A stretch of DNA of 64,000 nucleotides from Rivularia sp034931125 (GCF_034931125.1 NZ_JAYGHM010000015.1:53899-117898), one strand, 5' to 3'; shown: positions 8,232 through 18,193, counted from the first letter of the stretch. Numbers and translations: made by a program. Notes: generated from the sequence alone by a model not told the origin.

Positions 8232-10796
8232 ATGACACTCTTGAATCCTGGTAGCGTACTAGCGACGTTAACTGAACTTACTCAAGTTAATCGTACCCAC
8301 GCTCTATTGCGGCGTGTCAAAGACCTTTCTGTAAATGAATTTGTTTGCTTGTTGGACTTCATTACTGCGGAGTTCCAACAGTTTATCAGAGCAATAGAAC
8401 TGATAAATAATGAAGCTTTAGAAACAATGCTAGAGAAAGTTCTTGAGGCAATTACGCTGAAAATCGGTCAAATTCTGCAAGCAGAACATACGACTATTTT
8501 CTTGGTTGACTATGATAAAGGTCAACTATGGTCAAAAGTGCCGCAAGATAATATTCACAAGTTATTAGAAATTCGGACTCCGATCAATGTGGGAATTCCC
8601 GGTCATGTCGCAAGTACGGGACAATATTTGAATATTGCCGAAACTACTACTCATCCTTTATTTAGCCCGGAATTAGAAAAGCAATTGGGCTATAAAATTC
8701 GTAATATTTTATGTATGCCGGTTTTAAGCAGCAAAAATCAAATTGTTGCAGTAGTACAATTAGCAAATAAAGCAGGAGAAATTCCTTTCGATAGCGAAGA
8801 TGAAACCTGTTTTCGGGAATTTGCTGCAAGTATTGGCATTATCCTAGAGAGCTGTCAGTCTTTTTATGTTGCAGCACGCAATCAAAGAGGAGCAACGGCT
8901 CTATTACGAGCGACTCAAACACTCGGTCAAAGTTTAGATTTAGAAGTGACCTTGCAAATAGTCATGGAACAAGCCCGAATTTTAATGCAAGCAGACCGCA
9001 GTACGCTATTTTTGTATCGTAAAGAAATGGGTGAACTGTGGACAAAAGTTGCGGCTGCTGATGGTAAAACCATGATGGAGATAAGTATTCCCGGAAATCG
9101 TGGAATTGTGGGTTATGTTGCTTCCAGAGGAGAAACACTGAATATTCCCGACGCTTATAAAGATCCTCGTTTCGACCCAACTACAGATAGAAAAACTGGT
9201 TATTTTACTCGTAATATTTTATGTATGCCGGTGTTTAATTCAGCTAATGAATTAATTGGCGTTACACAGTTAATTAATAAGCAACAAGGTAGTTTTACTT
9301 CATCAGATGAAGAATTTATGCGGGCTTTCAATATTCAGGCAGGAATTGCTTTAGAAAATGCCCGTTTATTTGAAAGTGTGTTGTTAGAAAAACAATATCA
9401 AAAAGACATTCTTCAAAGTTTATCAGATGCTGTCATCTCCACAGATATGGAAGGTAGAATAGTCACTATTAATGATGCAGCATTAGAACTTTTAGGTTGT
9501 CCCTTGAGTGGAGATGCAACTATTAGAAATAGCAAGCTTCTGTGGGAAAATAATTTAGTTGGTCGGCTATTGTGGGAAGTTATCCCAATTGAAAATTTAC
9601 AAACCCGATTGGAAGATAGCTTGAAGACTGGTGCGAGACATTACGTCCCCGAACAAAGTTTGGTGGTCGGACTGTATTATTTACCGGGTGAGTCGGAAGA
9701 ATCGGAAGAATATATACTGGCATTGCCAAGTTCCACTAACCCAGAGATTTTTATTCCTTGGAATCATCCCCTGACTCCTCAATCTCAATTTGTGGATTCT
9801 TCTCAAGTTGAGCCAATAGAGCGAAGCACTAATCTGACAGTTAATCCCCTAACGAATCCAGAAGGTGGAGTGCGTGGTGGATTGGTGGTTTTGGAAGATA
9901 TTAGTCAGGAAAAACGTCTCAAAACCACTATGTACCGCTATTTAACTCCTCACGTAGCAGAGCAAGTTATGGCGTTAGGCGAAGATGGTTTAATGGTAGG
10001 TGAGCGTAAAGAAGTCACCATTTTATTTTCCGATATTCGAGGCTACACAACGCTTACAGAAAATCTCGGTGCTGCTGAGGTGGTATCGCTGCTCAACCAA
10101 TATTTTGAAACGATGGTGGAAGCAGTTTTCAACTACGAAGGTACCTTAGATAAGTTTATTGGGGATGCTGTGATGGCGGTATTTGGTGCGCCGCTACCAC
10201 TAACAGAAAATCATGCTTTCCGAGCAGTACAATCGGCTTTAGATATGCGACATCGGCTTAAAGAGTTTAACGAACGGCGGATTGTTCAAGAACAGCCACA
10301 AATCAAGATTGGAATTGGAATTAGTTCTGGGGAAGTAGTTTCAGGAAATATTGGTTCTCGCAAGCGCATGGACTATACCGTGATTGGAGATGGAGTCAAC
10401 CTGAGTTCCCGTTTGGAAGGAACTACCAAGCAGTACGGTTGCGACATTATCTTGAGCGAATTTACCTATCAACTGTGTAGCGATCGCATTATTGCCCGCG
10501 AACTTGATAAAATTCGAGTCAAAGGTAAACACGAAGCGGTAAAAATCTATGAATTAATCGGCGATCGCTCTACTTGTTTGGATGCTAATACCCAAGAATT
10601 TTTGTCCCATTATCATGCAGGACGCGCCGCTTATTCAACCCGCAATTTCCCGCAAGCGCTGATTTGCTTTGAAGCAGCAAAAAAGATTCGACCGACGGAT
10701 ACTGCTGTTAATATTCACATCCAACGCTGCAATAAATATCTAAGTCAGCCTCCAGAGCAATCTTGGACTGGAGTTTGGACGATGGTTGATAAGTAA
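8232..10796 (+). CDS. CyaB-type class III adenylate cyclase (GAF-GAF-PAS-CHD-TPR)
   Basis: Makes cAMP from ATP. 854 residues, close to the CyaB1/CyaB2 length in Anabaena. Approximate domains: helical N-terminus 1-65, GAF-A 70-210, GAF-B 240-385, PAS 390-560, cyclase homology domain 585-770, TPR-like tail 785-845. Both GAF domains carry the NKFDE signature of cyclic-nucleotide-binding GAFs (NKAGEIPFDSEDE and NKQQGSFTSSDEE). In the cyclase domain, metal-binding Asp601 and Asp645, substrate-defining Lys641 and Thr716, and transition-state Asn723 and Arg727 are all present. Lys with Thr marks class IIIb, the subgroup reported as bicarbonate-stimulated. Whether it corresponds to CyaB1 or CyaB2 cannot be settled here. 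It stands alone, behind repeat elements. Confidence 0.93.
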   Translation: MTLLNPGSVLATLTELTQVNRTHALLRRVKDLSVNEFVCLLDFITAEFQQFIRAIELINNEALETMLEKVLEAITLKIGQILQAEHTTIFLVDYDKGQLWSKVPQDNIHKLLEIRTPINVGIPGHVASTGQYLNIAETTTHPLFSPELEKQLGYKIRNILCMPVLSSKNQIVAVVQLANKAGEIPFDSEDETCFREFAASIGIILESCQSFYVAARNQRGATALLRATQTLGQSLDLEVTLQIVMEQARILMQADRSTLFLYRKEMGELWTKVAAADGKTMMEISIPGNRGIVGYVASRGETLNIPDAYKDPRFDPTTDRKTGYFTRNILCMPVFNSANELIGVTQLINKQQGSFTSSDEEFMRAFNIQAGIALENARLFESVLLEKQYQKDILQSLSDAVISTDMEGRIVTINDAALELLGCPLSGDATIRNSKLLWENNLVGRLLWEVIPIENLQTRLEDSLKTGARHYVPEQSLVVGLYYLPGESEESEEYILALPSSTNPEIFIPWNHPLTPQSQFVDSSQVEPIERSTNLTVNPLTNPEGGVRGGLVVLEDISQEKRLKTTMYRYLTPHVAEQVMALGEDGLMVGERKEVTILFSDIRGYTTLTENLGAAEVVSLLNQYFETMVEAVFNYEGTLDKFIGDAVMAVFGAPLPLTENHAFRAVQSALDMRHRLKEFNERRIVQEQPQIKIGIGISSGEVVSGNIGSRKRMDYTVIGDGVNLSSRLEGTTKQYGCDIILSEFTYQLCSDRIIARELDKIRVKGKHEAVKIYELIGDRSTCLDANTQEFLSHYHAGRAAYSTRNFPQALICFEAAKKIRPTDTAVNIHIQRCNKYLSQPPEQSWTGVWTMVDK

Positions 10797-10818
10797 TCAA
10801 TCAATTTGCAATTACCAA

Positions 10819-11073
10819 TTACTGTGTGTTCCCATTTCCTTCTGAAGGGTCTTGACCAATCCCCAAATTATGTTTTGAATGCTTCAATTCTTTCCACAAA
10901 GCTTTGATTTCTTCATAAGCTTTTATAGAGGTTATTTTTCCCCCAGTTTCCAGATTACAAATCAAACTTACTCTTTGAGCAAACTCTTGCAAATTAGCAT
11001 TAAATACTAAATTTTCTGGCTTTACCTCACCGTAGTAGCGACTGCGGGGGTAAAGGAAATCATCTTTTTCCAT
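10819..11073 (-). CDS. Small conserved cyanobacterial protein (FLYPRSRYYG family)
   Basis: 84-residue soluble protein with the segments DDFLYPRSRYYGEVKPENL, VFNANLQEFAQRV and ICNLETGGKI, which I recall as a widely conserved cyanobacterial family, possibly the one labelled DUF7219. Function unknown. It is convergent with the adenylate cyclase gene, with only 22 bases between them, and has no close partner upstream. The start ATG at 11073 fits the conserved N-terminus. The tail after residue 70 is low in complexity. Confidence 0.72.
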   Translation of the reverse strand: MEKDDFLYPRSRYYGEVKPENLVFNANLQEFAQRVSLICNLETGGKITSIKAYEEIKALWKELKHSKHNLGIGQDPSEGNGNTQ

Positions 11074-11688
11074 TTTTTTTCAGTGTTTTAGGGAGTAGGA
11101 AGTAGGGAGTAGGGAATAAAAAGCGTACTTGCCGATTTTTTCCATACTTAAATACTACTCCCAAAGCGCTCTCTCTTGAAAAGTTGCTCATTTTAGAGAC
11201 CAAAAAGACCCCACTTTTCGCTTTATTTCTTTTCTCTGAGTCCTCGGAGTCTAGTACATGAAGGCAGAGGGCTTTTATAGGTAATGTGAATATCCCCAGC
11301 GTAGTAGTATTCCACCACATTAATTTTGATGGGTAAATATATTCGTAGTGCGTGTGCGTAAGCGCAGACTCACGTTAACGAAGTTTGCCCGAAGGGTAGT
11401 GTGCGCGTTCACCGCAAGGTGTTCCCGCAGGGAAGCGCACACTTCGTGAACGCTCGTTACAACCAACGAGCTAAAAGCAACCAGCGAGCAAGATGCTCGC
11501 ACTACCCAAACCTGTCAAAAATGAATGATTTGGAATACTAGTAAGGTTTTTTAGTAATCTTCTACCGGGAAAGGAGTATTGAAAATAAGCTCATTCAATA
11601 TCTTTGATTAATATTTACCAATTACCAATTACCAATTACCTATTACAGCATTCAGATAAAATAGTGAAGCCATAAGACAGTATTTACC
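11074..11688. repeat. Gene-free repeat region upstream of purC
   Basis: 615 bases without a supported gene. It holds a heptamer stretch (11092-11121, GGGAGTA type); a dispersed repeat at about 11295-11355 (TTAATTTTGATGGGTAA and ATTCGTAGTGCG) that also occurs at 58362-58405 and 58484-58527; a dense set of small palindromes with G+C-rich arms (11345-11455); the hairpin GCGAGCAAGATGCTCGC with CACTAC (about 11486-11508); and AATTACC heptamers (about 11610-11645) ahead of the purC promoter. Confidence 0.7.
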
Positions 11689-12429
11689 ATGTGTGTTACC
11701 TCTAAACTCTACGAAGGAAAAGCCAAAATTCTTTACGCAACGGATGTGCCAGAAATATTACTGGCTGACTTTAAAGATGATGCAACTGCTTTTAATGCCC
11801 AAAAACGCGGCAGTATCAGTAATAAAGGAACGATAAACTGTAGCATTTCCAGCCAACTATTCAAACAGCTAGAACAAAACGGTATTGATACTCATTATGT
11901 AGATAACCCGAAGCCAAATCAAATGCGGGTAAAGGCTGTGAAAATCTTTCCTTTAGAAGTCGTTGTGCGAAATATTGCAGCCGGAAGCATTTGTAAGCAA
12001 ACAGGTTTAGGATTGGGTACCGTATTAAAACAACCATTAGTTGAGTTTTATTACAAAAATGACGCATTAGGAGACCCGTTATTGACGCGAGAACGTCTAC
12101 TATTGTTAGAACTAGCTACTCAGGAACAAGTTGAGGAGATTATTCATCTAACATTGCGAGTGAACGAGTTTCTCAAGGATTTTTTTGGCAAATGCAGCAT
12201 TATTTTGGTGGATTTCAAGCTAGAGTTTGGTTTGGATTCCCAACAACAGCTACTTCTGGCAGATGAAATTAGTCCCGACACCTGTCGTTTGTGGGATACC
12301 GCAACAAATGACCCCAAAGACCGAGTTTTAGATAAAGACCGTTTTAGGCAAGATTTGGGAAATGTAGAAAATGCCTACCAAGAAGTTTTAGAAAGAGTGT
12401 TAAAAACAGTAGAGGCAAATGCTGCTTAA
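11689..12429 (+). CDS. purC: Phosphoribosylaminoimidazole-succinocarboxamide synthase
   Basis: ATP-dependent ligase that joins CAIR and aspartate to SAICAR in purine synthesis. 246 residues, the usual length of the bacterial stand-alone enzyme. Family segments are in order: KLYEGKAKILYAT for ATP binding near the N-terminus, DDATAFN, IDTHYVD, the EVVVRNIAAGS substrate loop, and LADEISPDTCRLWD near residue 190. The next gene, omp85, starts 107 bases downstream in the same direction; no terminator is visible between them, so read-through is possible. Confidence 0.96.
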   Translation: MCVTSKLYEGKAKILYATDVPEILLADFKDDATAFNAQKRGSISNKGTINCSISSQLFKQLEQNGIDTHYVDNPKPNQMRVKAVKIFPLEVVVRNIAAGSICKQTGLGLGTVLKQPLVEFYYKNDALGDPLLTRERLLLLELATQEQVEEIIHLTLRVNEFLKDFFGKCSIILVDFKLEFGLDSQQQLLLADEISPDTCRLWDTATNDPKDRVLDKDRFRQDLGNVENAYQEVLERVLKTVEANAA

Positions 12430-12536
12430 CTGTACTAAATTTTGTTTGATGCCATGCGTTGTAACTGTACTTGACAAATAAATGCTGGTTGATGACAAAT
12501 GAATATCATATTAAACGATGGTGTGTGGATGTGAAA

Positions 12537-14900
12537 ATGAATCTAAAAATAATGCGTTTATCTCCCTTTTTGGTGACGGTAATGGCACTTACTCCGACTT
12601 TAGGAGTTTCTTTAAGTGCAAATGCTCAAGGTGCTGATACTTTTAAAGAATCACAAGATATTCCTTTCTCAAGCACGAATCAAGCTGATGCAACTGTTAA
12701 AGTATTGCAGTCAGATGCCAAAAAGCTGCAAGTCGTAATTCCAACTTCCAATCCGACGATCGCACAAAATACTCCGCAAATTCCCCCTCCTGATAATTCC
12801 CCTAGCGATCGCCAACCACAACCAAATCCCACTCCTCAATCTGAAGAAGATACTCCATCTGAGATTCCAACTTTAGAAAATAGCCAACCAAATCCGACTC
12901 AACCTCAATTCCAAACTCCAGGAACGACGCAACCAAATCCTACCCAACCTCAATTCCAAACTCCGGGGACGACGCAACAAGAACAACCAGCACAAAGTCC
13001 TACCCAACCTCAATTTCAGACTCCAGGGACGACACAACCAGCACCAGCAGATGAAACTCGCGTATTAGTATCGGAAGTTTTGGTTAGGTCGGAAACCGGA
13101 CAAATACCCCAAGCATTGCAAGAACAAGTTTATCGAGTTATTCGGACTCAACCGGGAAGAACAACAACGCGATCGCAATTACAAGAAGATATTAATGCTA
13201 TTTTCGGAACCGGCTTTTTCTCTAACGTCCAGGTATCACCAGAAGATACACCTTTGGGGGTTAGAGTCAGCTTTGTAGTTCAACCAAACCCAGTTTTGCA
13301 AAAAGTCCAGATAGATGCAAATCCGGGTGCTAATATTCCTTCGATACTACCCGCCAAAAATATAGATGAAATATTTGGCAAGCAATACGGTCAAATTCTC
13401 AATTTGCGCGACTTGCAAGAAGGTATTAAGCTGTTAGTCAAACAGTATCAAGACCAAGGTTACGTATTAGCAAATGTGATTGGAGCGCCCAAAGTATCCC
13501 CCGACGGAGTAGTGACTCTACAAGTAGCTGAAGGGGTAGTACAAAACATTCGAGTTCAGTTTAAGAATAAAGATGGTGAAACCACGAATGAAGACGGAAA
13601 ACCCGTAAAAGGAAGAACCCAGCCATATATTGTTGAGCGCGAACTACAGCTCAAGCCGGGACAAGTATTTAATCGCAACACCGTACAAAGAGATTTACAG
13701 CGGGTATTTGGGTTAGGATTGTTTGAAGATGTCAACGTTTCCCTTGACCCCGGTCAAGACCCTAGTAAAGTAGATGTAATTGTCAACGTGGTAGAACGAA
13801 ACAGCGGTTCCATCGCCGCAGGTGCTGGTGTGAGTTCTGCTAGCGGACTATTTGGTACTATTAGCTACCAAGAACAAAACTTAAACGGCAGAAATCAAGA
13901 TTTAGGGGCAGAACTACAGGTAGGAGCAAGGGAATTGTTGTTCGACCTCCGCTTCACAGACCCCTGGATCGCAGGCGACCCTTACCGCACTTCCTATACA
14001 GTAAACGCATTCCGTCGTCGGTCAATTTCCTTAATTTTTGACGGTAAAGATCAAGAAATCGAGACATTCGATCCGAACAACCTCGCAAACAATGACGCTC
14101 GCGATCGCCCCCGCGTTGTCCGTACTGGTGGTGGCGTAAACTTTAACCGCCCTCTCAATAAAAATCCTTTTGAAAAGTCGGAATGGGTAGCTTCTGCTGG
14201 TTTGCAGTACCAAAAAATTAACATCACTGATGGTGAGGGTGATACTAGGGAGAAAGGCGCAATTTTTGATGGTGACAACATAGTTTCGCGAGAAGTTGAC
14301 CTGAGCGCTTCCGGAACAGGTAAAGACGATTTGCTACTAGTTAAACTCGGAGCATCTCGCGACAAGCGAAATAACCCATTACAGCCTACTAAAGGTTCCT
14401 TCCTGCGTTTGGGTGTAGACCAGTCTGTACCGATTGGACAAGGTAATATTTTTCTAACTAGGTTGCAGGGTAATTACAGTTATTATGTTCCTGTCAAATT
14501 TACCAACTTTAGCAAAGGGCCCCAAACCCTAGCTTTTAATCTTCAAGCTGGAACCATTCTCGGCGACTTACCTCCCTATGAAGCTTTTTCATTAGGTGGT
14601 AGTAACTCCGTCCGGGGTTATAACGAAGGTGGGTTAAGTAGCGGTCGCAGTTATGTAGAAGCATCGGTAGAGTATCGCTTCCCATTATTTTCAGTACTTA
14701 GCGGTGCATTATTTGTCGATGTTGGTAGTGACTTAGGAACCACAACCGAAACAGCAGAAATACTTAACAAAAACGGTACTGGTATCGGTTACGGTCTAGG
14801 TGTAAGAGTACAGTCACCGCTCGGACCAATTCGGATCGATTACGGTCTTAATGATGATGGAGACAGCCGAATTAATTTTGGTATTGGGGAAAGGTTTTAA
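12537..14900 (+). CDS. Omp85/BamA-family outer membrane assembly protein
   Basis: Cyanobacterial relative of BamA and chloroplast Toc75, which inserts beta-barrel proteins into the outer membrane. 787 residues from the chosen ATG; GTG at 12531 is an alternative, and the long N-terminal extension from 12471 lacks signal-peptide features. Residues 1-32 form a signal peptide ending in SANA-QG. Residues ~60-180 are a Pro/Gln/Thr-rich linker containing three copies of PTQPQFQTPGTTQ. Three POTRA domains follow, and from ~440 a C-terminal barrel with the VRGY motif at 692-695. It heads the lpxC-fabZ-lpxA-lpxB group, so outer-membrane protein and lipid assembly genes are clustered. Confidence 0.93.
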   Translation: MNLKIMRLSPFLVTVMALTPTLGVSLSANAQGADTFKESQDIPFSSTNQADATVKVLQSDAKKLQVVIPTSNPTIAQNTPQIPPPDNSPSDRQPQPNPTPQSEEDTPSEIPTLENSQPNPTQPQFQTPGTTQPNPTQPQFQTPGTTQQEQPAQSPTQPQFQTPGTTQPAPADETRVLVSEVLVRSETGQIPQALQEQVYRVIRTQPGRTTTRSQLQEDINAIFGTGFFSNVQVSPEDTPLGVRVSFVVQPNPVLQKVQIDANPGANIPSILPAKNIDEIFGKQYGQILNLRDLQEGIKLLVKQYQDQGYVLANVIGAPKVSPDGVVTLQVAEGVVQNIRVQFKNKDGETTNEDGKPVKGRTQPYIVERELQLKPGQVFNRNTVQRDLQRVFGLGLFEDVNVSLDPGQDPSKVDVIVNVVERNSGSIAAGAGVSSASGLFGTISYQEQNLNGRNQDLGAELQVGARELLFDLRFTDPWIAGDPYRTSYTVNAFRRRSISLIFDGKDQEIETFDPNNLANNDARDRPRVVRTGGGVNFNRPLNKNPFEKSEWVASAGLQYQKINITDGEGDTREKGAIFDGDNIVSREVDLSASGTGKDDLLLVKLGASRDKRNNPLQPTKGSFLRLGVDQSVPIGQGNIFLTRLQGNYSYYVPVKFTNFSKGPQTLAFNLQAGTILGDLPPYEAFSLGGSNSVRGYNEGGLSSGRSYVEASVEYRFPLFSVLSGALFVDVGSDLGTTTETAEILNKNGTGIGYGLGVRVQSPLGPIRIDYGLNDDGDSRINFGIGERF

Positions 14901-15470
14901 ATAGTTAGGAGTTAGGAGTTAGGAGTTAGGAGTTTAAATTTCCCCTTGTCTCTCAATCTTTTCAGCCCTCCGGTTATGTCTAGGAGGGTAATTTTTCTTG
15001 TAGATTGTAAAACTATTTACAACTTTTCGCTGCCATACCCCCTAAATTCCGCAAAATTGAGGGACTATAACTCCTATACCCCCCTTTTTAAGGGGGGGCT
15101 AGGGGGGATCAAAACGCTATGAAACAAAGTTAGAAGGCTTGTGTGTACACCGTAGGTCTTGGGGGCTGGGGGGCAAAGCATTGTTTCCCCTTTAGCTTGC
15201 CAATTTTTACCTTTAATTCAATACTATTACCTAAAGTATTGCTTCTGAAAGCCGATGTGTAGTTGTTCGGGAGAATATTTTTAATACATATAGCAGTTTG
15301 CAAATAAATGAGATCCATTCCCCTACTCCCTATTCCCTACTCCCTACCCCTATTCCCTACTTCCTACTCCCTTACAACTATATGTCCTTTACCTCACTCA
15401 AATGAAATAGGCTGTAATATTTCTGCTCAATTAGCCGAATTAATTATATAAAAATAAAAACCGAACAAAA
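14901..15470. repeat. Gene-free spacer between omp85 and lpxC
   Basis: 570 bases. TTAGGAG heptamers at 14904-14934; the omp85 terminator; a C-run/G-run inverted repeat (about 15078-15113, CCCCCCTTTTTAAGGGGGGG); a dispersed repeat ATAGCAGTTTGCAAATAAATG at 15290-15310 that recurs inverted near 34900-34925; and CCCTATT/CCCTACT heptamers at 15320-15372. A 62-codon minus-strand frame at 15130-15318 has no family features and overlaps repeats. lpxC must have its own promoter after 15373. Confidence 0.75.
14966..14997 (+). terminator. Terminator after omp85
   Basis: CCCTCC (14966-14971) pairs with GGAGGG (14983-14988) around an 11-base loop and is followed by TAATTTTTC. It would end the purC/omp85 transcript 66 bases after the stop codon. 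Confidence 0.65.
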
Positions 15471-16328
15471 ATGCAACAGCATACAATAGCTAGTCAAATT
15501 ATTCAAACTGGAACGGGATTACATAGCGGGGTTAATACTAAAGTCCGTATATTACCAGCAGAGGCCGGAAGCGGACGCTACTTTGTGCGCGTAGATCTAC
15601 CTTCTGCACCGATAATTCCGGCGAAAGTCGCAATGGTCTCTCAAACGGTTCTCTCGACTGAATTAAGGCAAGGCGAAGCCAGTGTCCGTACTGTAGAACA
15701 TTTATTAGCTTCTTTGGCTGTTATGGGCATAGATAACGCCCGCATAGAAATTGATGCTGCGGAAGTACCGCTTTTAGATGGCTCGGCACGGATATGGGCT
15801 GAGAGTATAGCCGCAGTCGGTACAGTAGAGCAAAATTCAACTACTGAAAACACTTTATTTTTAAAAGAACCAATTTGGGTACGTCAGGAAGATGCTTTTG
15901 TTTGTGCGTTACCAGCAGCAAAAACCCGTTTTACCTACGGAATTGATTTTGAACTAGCGGCTATTGGTAATCAATGGCACAGTTGGATGCCTTCTGACGA
16001 GCAGTCAAACCCTTATAAAAGCTTTATTTCAGAAATAGCTCCCGCCCGAACATTTGGCTTAATGCATCAAATCGAACATTTGCAAAAATCTGGTTTAATC
16101 AAGGGTGGAAGCTTGGAAAATGCCCTGGTATGTGGTCCAGATGGCTGGGTTAATCCACCACTACGATTTCCAAATGAACCTGTACGTCATAAGATCTTGG
16201 ATTTAGTAGGAGATTTAAGTTTATTAGGAATTTTCCCTCGCGCTCATTTCTTAGCTTACAAAGCCAGCCATAATTTACACGTTCAACTGGCACAAAGAAT
16301 TTTAGAGCAGGAGAATTTAGATTTGTAG
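15471..16328 (+). CDS. lpxC: UDP-3-O-acyl-N-acetylglucosamine deacetylase
   Basis: Zinc deacetylase for the first committed step of lipid A synthesis. 285 residues, slightly shorter than the proteobacterial enzyme (~300). Catalytic Glu76 and zinc ligand His77 lie in VEHLLASL; the other ligands are His240 and Asp244 in VRHKILDLVGD. The late His in ASHNLHVQL fits the general acid. The start MQQHTIASQIIQTGTGLHSG matches the family. It is followed by fabZ, lpxA and lpxB in the same direction, but each is separated by spacers of 190 to 600 bases, loose for an operon. Confidence 0.96.
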   Translation: MQQHTIASQIIQTGTGLHSGVNTKVRILPAEAGSGRYFVRVDLPSAPIIPAKVAMVSQTVLSTELRQGEASVRTVEHLLASLAVMGIDNARIEIDAAEVPLLDGSARIWAESIAAVGTVEQNSTTENTLFLKEPIWVRQEDAFVCALPAAKTRFTYGIDFELAAIGNQWHSWMPSDEQSNPYKSFISEIAPARTFGLMHQIEHLQKSGLIKGGSLENALVCGPDGWVNPPLRFPNEPVRHKILDLVGDLSLLGIFPRAHFLAYKASHNLHVQLAQRILEQENLDL

Positions 16329-16382
16329 ATTTGATTTGTAGATTTGATTGTTAAATTTAAACACCAATCCAAAATCCGTCTT

Positions 16383-16423
16383 GGAAAGTTTGGCGGGACG
16401 GAAACCGACACCGCCAACTTTCC
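16383..16423. repeat. Branched hairpin repeat, copy A
   Basis: The outer stem GGAAAGTT/AACTTTCC continues into GGCGG/CCGCC and encloses an inner hairpin CGGAAACCG. The 33-base core (16387-16419) recurs, reverse-complemented, at 26177-26209 with a different outer stem that still pairs. Confidence 0.75.
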
Positions 16424-16521
16424 GCAAAATCTAAAATCTAAAATCTAAAATTCTCATTGGGGTAGTTCCGCACAACGATCGCCTATCAAATATCAGCAAA
16501 AATCAACCAGAGCAAAGCCAA

Positions 16522-17046
16522 ATGTCAACTGTTACCGTTAATTCCAACAACGCGATCGCGCCAGCATCTACTGAAGATAAATTGGTTGATAGTACAACCA
16601 CTTCGGAGAAAAAGACAATTTTTACAGTAGAAGAAATTCAAAAACTGTTACCGCATCGCTATCCTTTCGCATTAGTAGATCGAATTATCGACTACGTTCC
16701 AGGGAGTCTTGCTGTTGGCATCAAAAATGTTACTTTTAACGAACCTCATTTCCAAGGGCATTTTCCCGGACAGCCAATTATGCCAGGTGTACTAATTGTT
16801 GAGGCTATGGCACAAGTCGGTGGTGTCGTAATGACACAATTACCTGAGTATGAAGGCGGACTTTTCGTATTTGCTGGCATCGATAAAGTACGTTTTCACC
16901 GCCAAGTAGTTCCCGGAGACCAACTGGTAATGACCTTGGAACTGTTATGGGTTAAGCGTCGTCGTTTTGGTAAGATGCAAGGTCGCGCCGAAGTGAACGG
17001 TCAACTCGCAGCTAAAGGCGAACTGATGTTTTCTCTCGTTAATTGA
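16522..17046 (+). CDS. fabZ: 3-hydroxyacyl-ACP dehydratase
   Basis: Hot-dog fold dehydratase of fatty-acid elongation; it draws on the same hydroxyacyl-ACP pool as LpxA. 174 residues, with an N-terminal extension of ~30 residues over the E. coli enzyme that is Ser/Thr-rich and not conserved. LLPHRYPFALVDRI opens the domain. Catalytic His80 (HFQGHFPG) and Glu94 (LIVEAMAQ) have the 14-residue spacing of the family. It lies between lpxC and lpxA. Confidence 0.96.
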   Translation: MSTVTVNSNNAIAPASTEDKLVDSTTTSEKKTIFTVEEIQKLLPHRYPFALVDRIIDYVPGSLAVGIKNVTFNEPHFQGHFPGQPIMPGVLIVEAMAQVGGVVMTQLPEYEGGLFVFAGIDKVRFHRQVVPGDQLVMTLELLWVKRRRFGKMQGRAEVNGQLAAKGELMFSLVN

Positions 17047-17066
17047 GAAATAAACAAAGTTAGTAG

Positions 17067-17090
17067 AGGCACATCACAATTGTGCCTTTA
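17067..17090 (+). terminator. Possible weak terminator after fabZ
   Basis: AGGCACA pairs with TGTGCCT around a 7-base loop and is followed by TTACT only. The short U tract makes termination doubtful. Confidence 0.35.
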
Positions 17091-17262
17091 CTGAAATCTA
17101 AACTATGAGATTATTAGTAAAAAAAATAAAATAATTGAATATAGTATAGTAAAAATTCTGAATTTTCGCCGCTCTTACAATAATCCTTGCCAATCATCGA
17201 TGCTTTCGGCTACTGATTACTTAAATTACTCGTGCCGCGCAAACTGTTCTGGAGATTAACCT

Positions 17263-18078
17263 TTGAAGACATTAATTCACCCAACTGCTGTAATTCATTC
17301 TAACGCGCAACTGCATCCGACCGTCCAAGTTGGAGCTTACGCAACGATCGAAGGAGATGTAAAAGTAGGTCCGGAAACCATTATCGGTTCTCATGCAGTG
17401 CTTGAGGGACCTCTGGAAATAGGAGCGCGAAATCGGATTTTTCCTGGTGCTGTAATTGGTTCAGAACCTCAAGATTTGAAGTATAACGGGGAATTTAGTA
17501 CGGTTAGAATTGGCGACGATAATAGTATCAGAGAATACGTTACGATTAATCGCGCTACTGGTGCTGGCGAAGAAACTCGTATTGGAAACGGCAATTTACT
17601 GATGGCTTATGTTCATATCGGTCATAACTGCGTTTTAGAAAATTCAGTAGTAATTGCCAACTCAGTAGCATTAGCGGGTCATGTATATATAGAATCTCGT
17701 GCCAGACTCAGTGGAGTATTAGGCGTTCATCAATTCGTGCATATTGGCACTCAAGCGATGATCGGCGGTATGGCACGCATTGATAGAGATGTACCACCGT
17801 ATATGTTAGTAGAAGGAAATCCAGCCCGAATTCGCACGCTTAATTTAATCGGACTCAAACGCGCCGGTTTTTCGATTGAAGAATTACAAATTCTCAAAAA
17901 AGCCTTTCGCATTCTCTACCGTTCCGATATAACATTCAAAGAAGCCCTAGAAAAATTAGAATTCTTAGGCGATACCGAACATTTAAAACATTTACGTCGC
18001 TTTCTACTGCTTTCTCAAATGCCTGGAAGACGCGGCTTAACTCCCGGTAGAGGTAAAGTTGCCACTCGTGAAGAATAG
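17263..18078 (+). CDS. lpxA: UDP-N-acetylglucosamine acyltransferase
   Basis: First acylation of UDP-GlcNAc with 3-hydroxyacyl-ACP in lipid A synthesis; a cytosolic trimer. 271 residues, family length. The N-terminal two thirds are hexapeptide repeats of a left-handed beta-helix (VQVGAYATIEGDV, ETIIGSHAVLEG and so on); catalytic His121 is in VHIGHNC. The C-terminal ~70 residues are the helical cap. The start codon is TTG at 17263: GGAG lies at 17251-17254 with 8-base spacing, there is no ATG in the region, and the family sequence begins here. Confidence 0.95.
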   Translation: MKTLIHPTAVIHSNAQLHPTVQVGAYATIEGDVKVGPETIIGSHAVLEGPLEIGARNRIFPGAVIGSEPQDLKYNGEFSTVRIGDDNSIREYVTINRATGAGEETRIGNGNLLMAYVHIGHNCVLENSVVIANSVALAGHVYIESRARLSGVLGVHQFVHIGTQAMIGGMARIDRDVPPYMLVEGNPARIRTLNLIGLKRAGFSIEELQILKKAFRILYRSDITFKEALEKLEFLGDTEHLKHLRRFLLLSQMPGRRGLTPGRGKVATREE

Positions 18079-18193
18079 TTTTTATTTATTATTACTTATT
18101 TGCTATTAATTATTTGTGGTTAGTCATTGAGAGCCAACATATTCGTTGCTTATAGCGAGTAAAATTATTAGTTATAGCGAAAATTATTAGTTA

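Noticed and set aside
15130..15318. 62-codon minus-strand frame between omp85 and lpxC
   Set aside because: Overlaps a dispersed repeat and lacks family features or a ribosome binding site.
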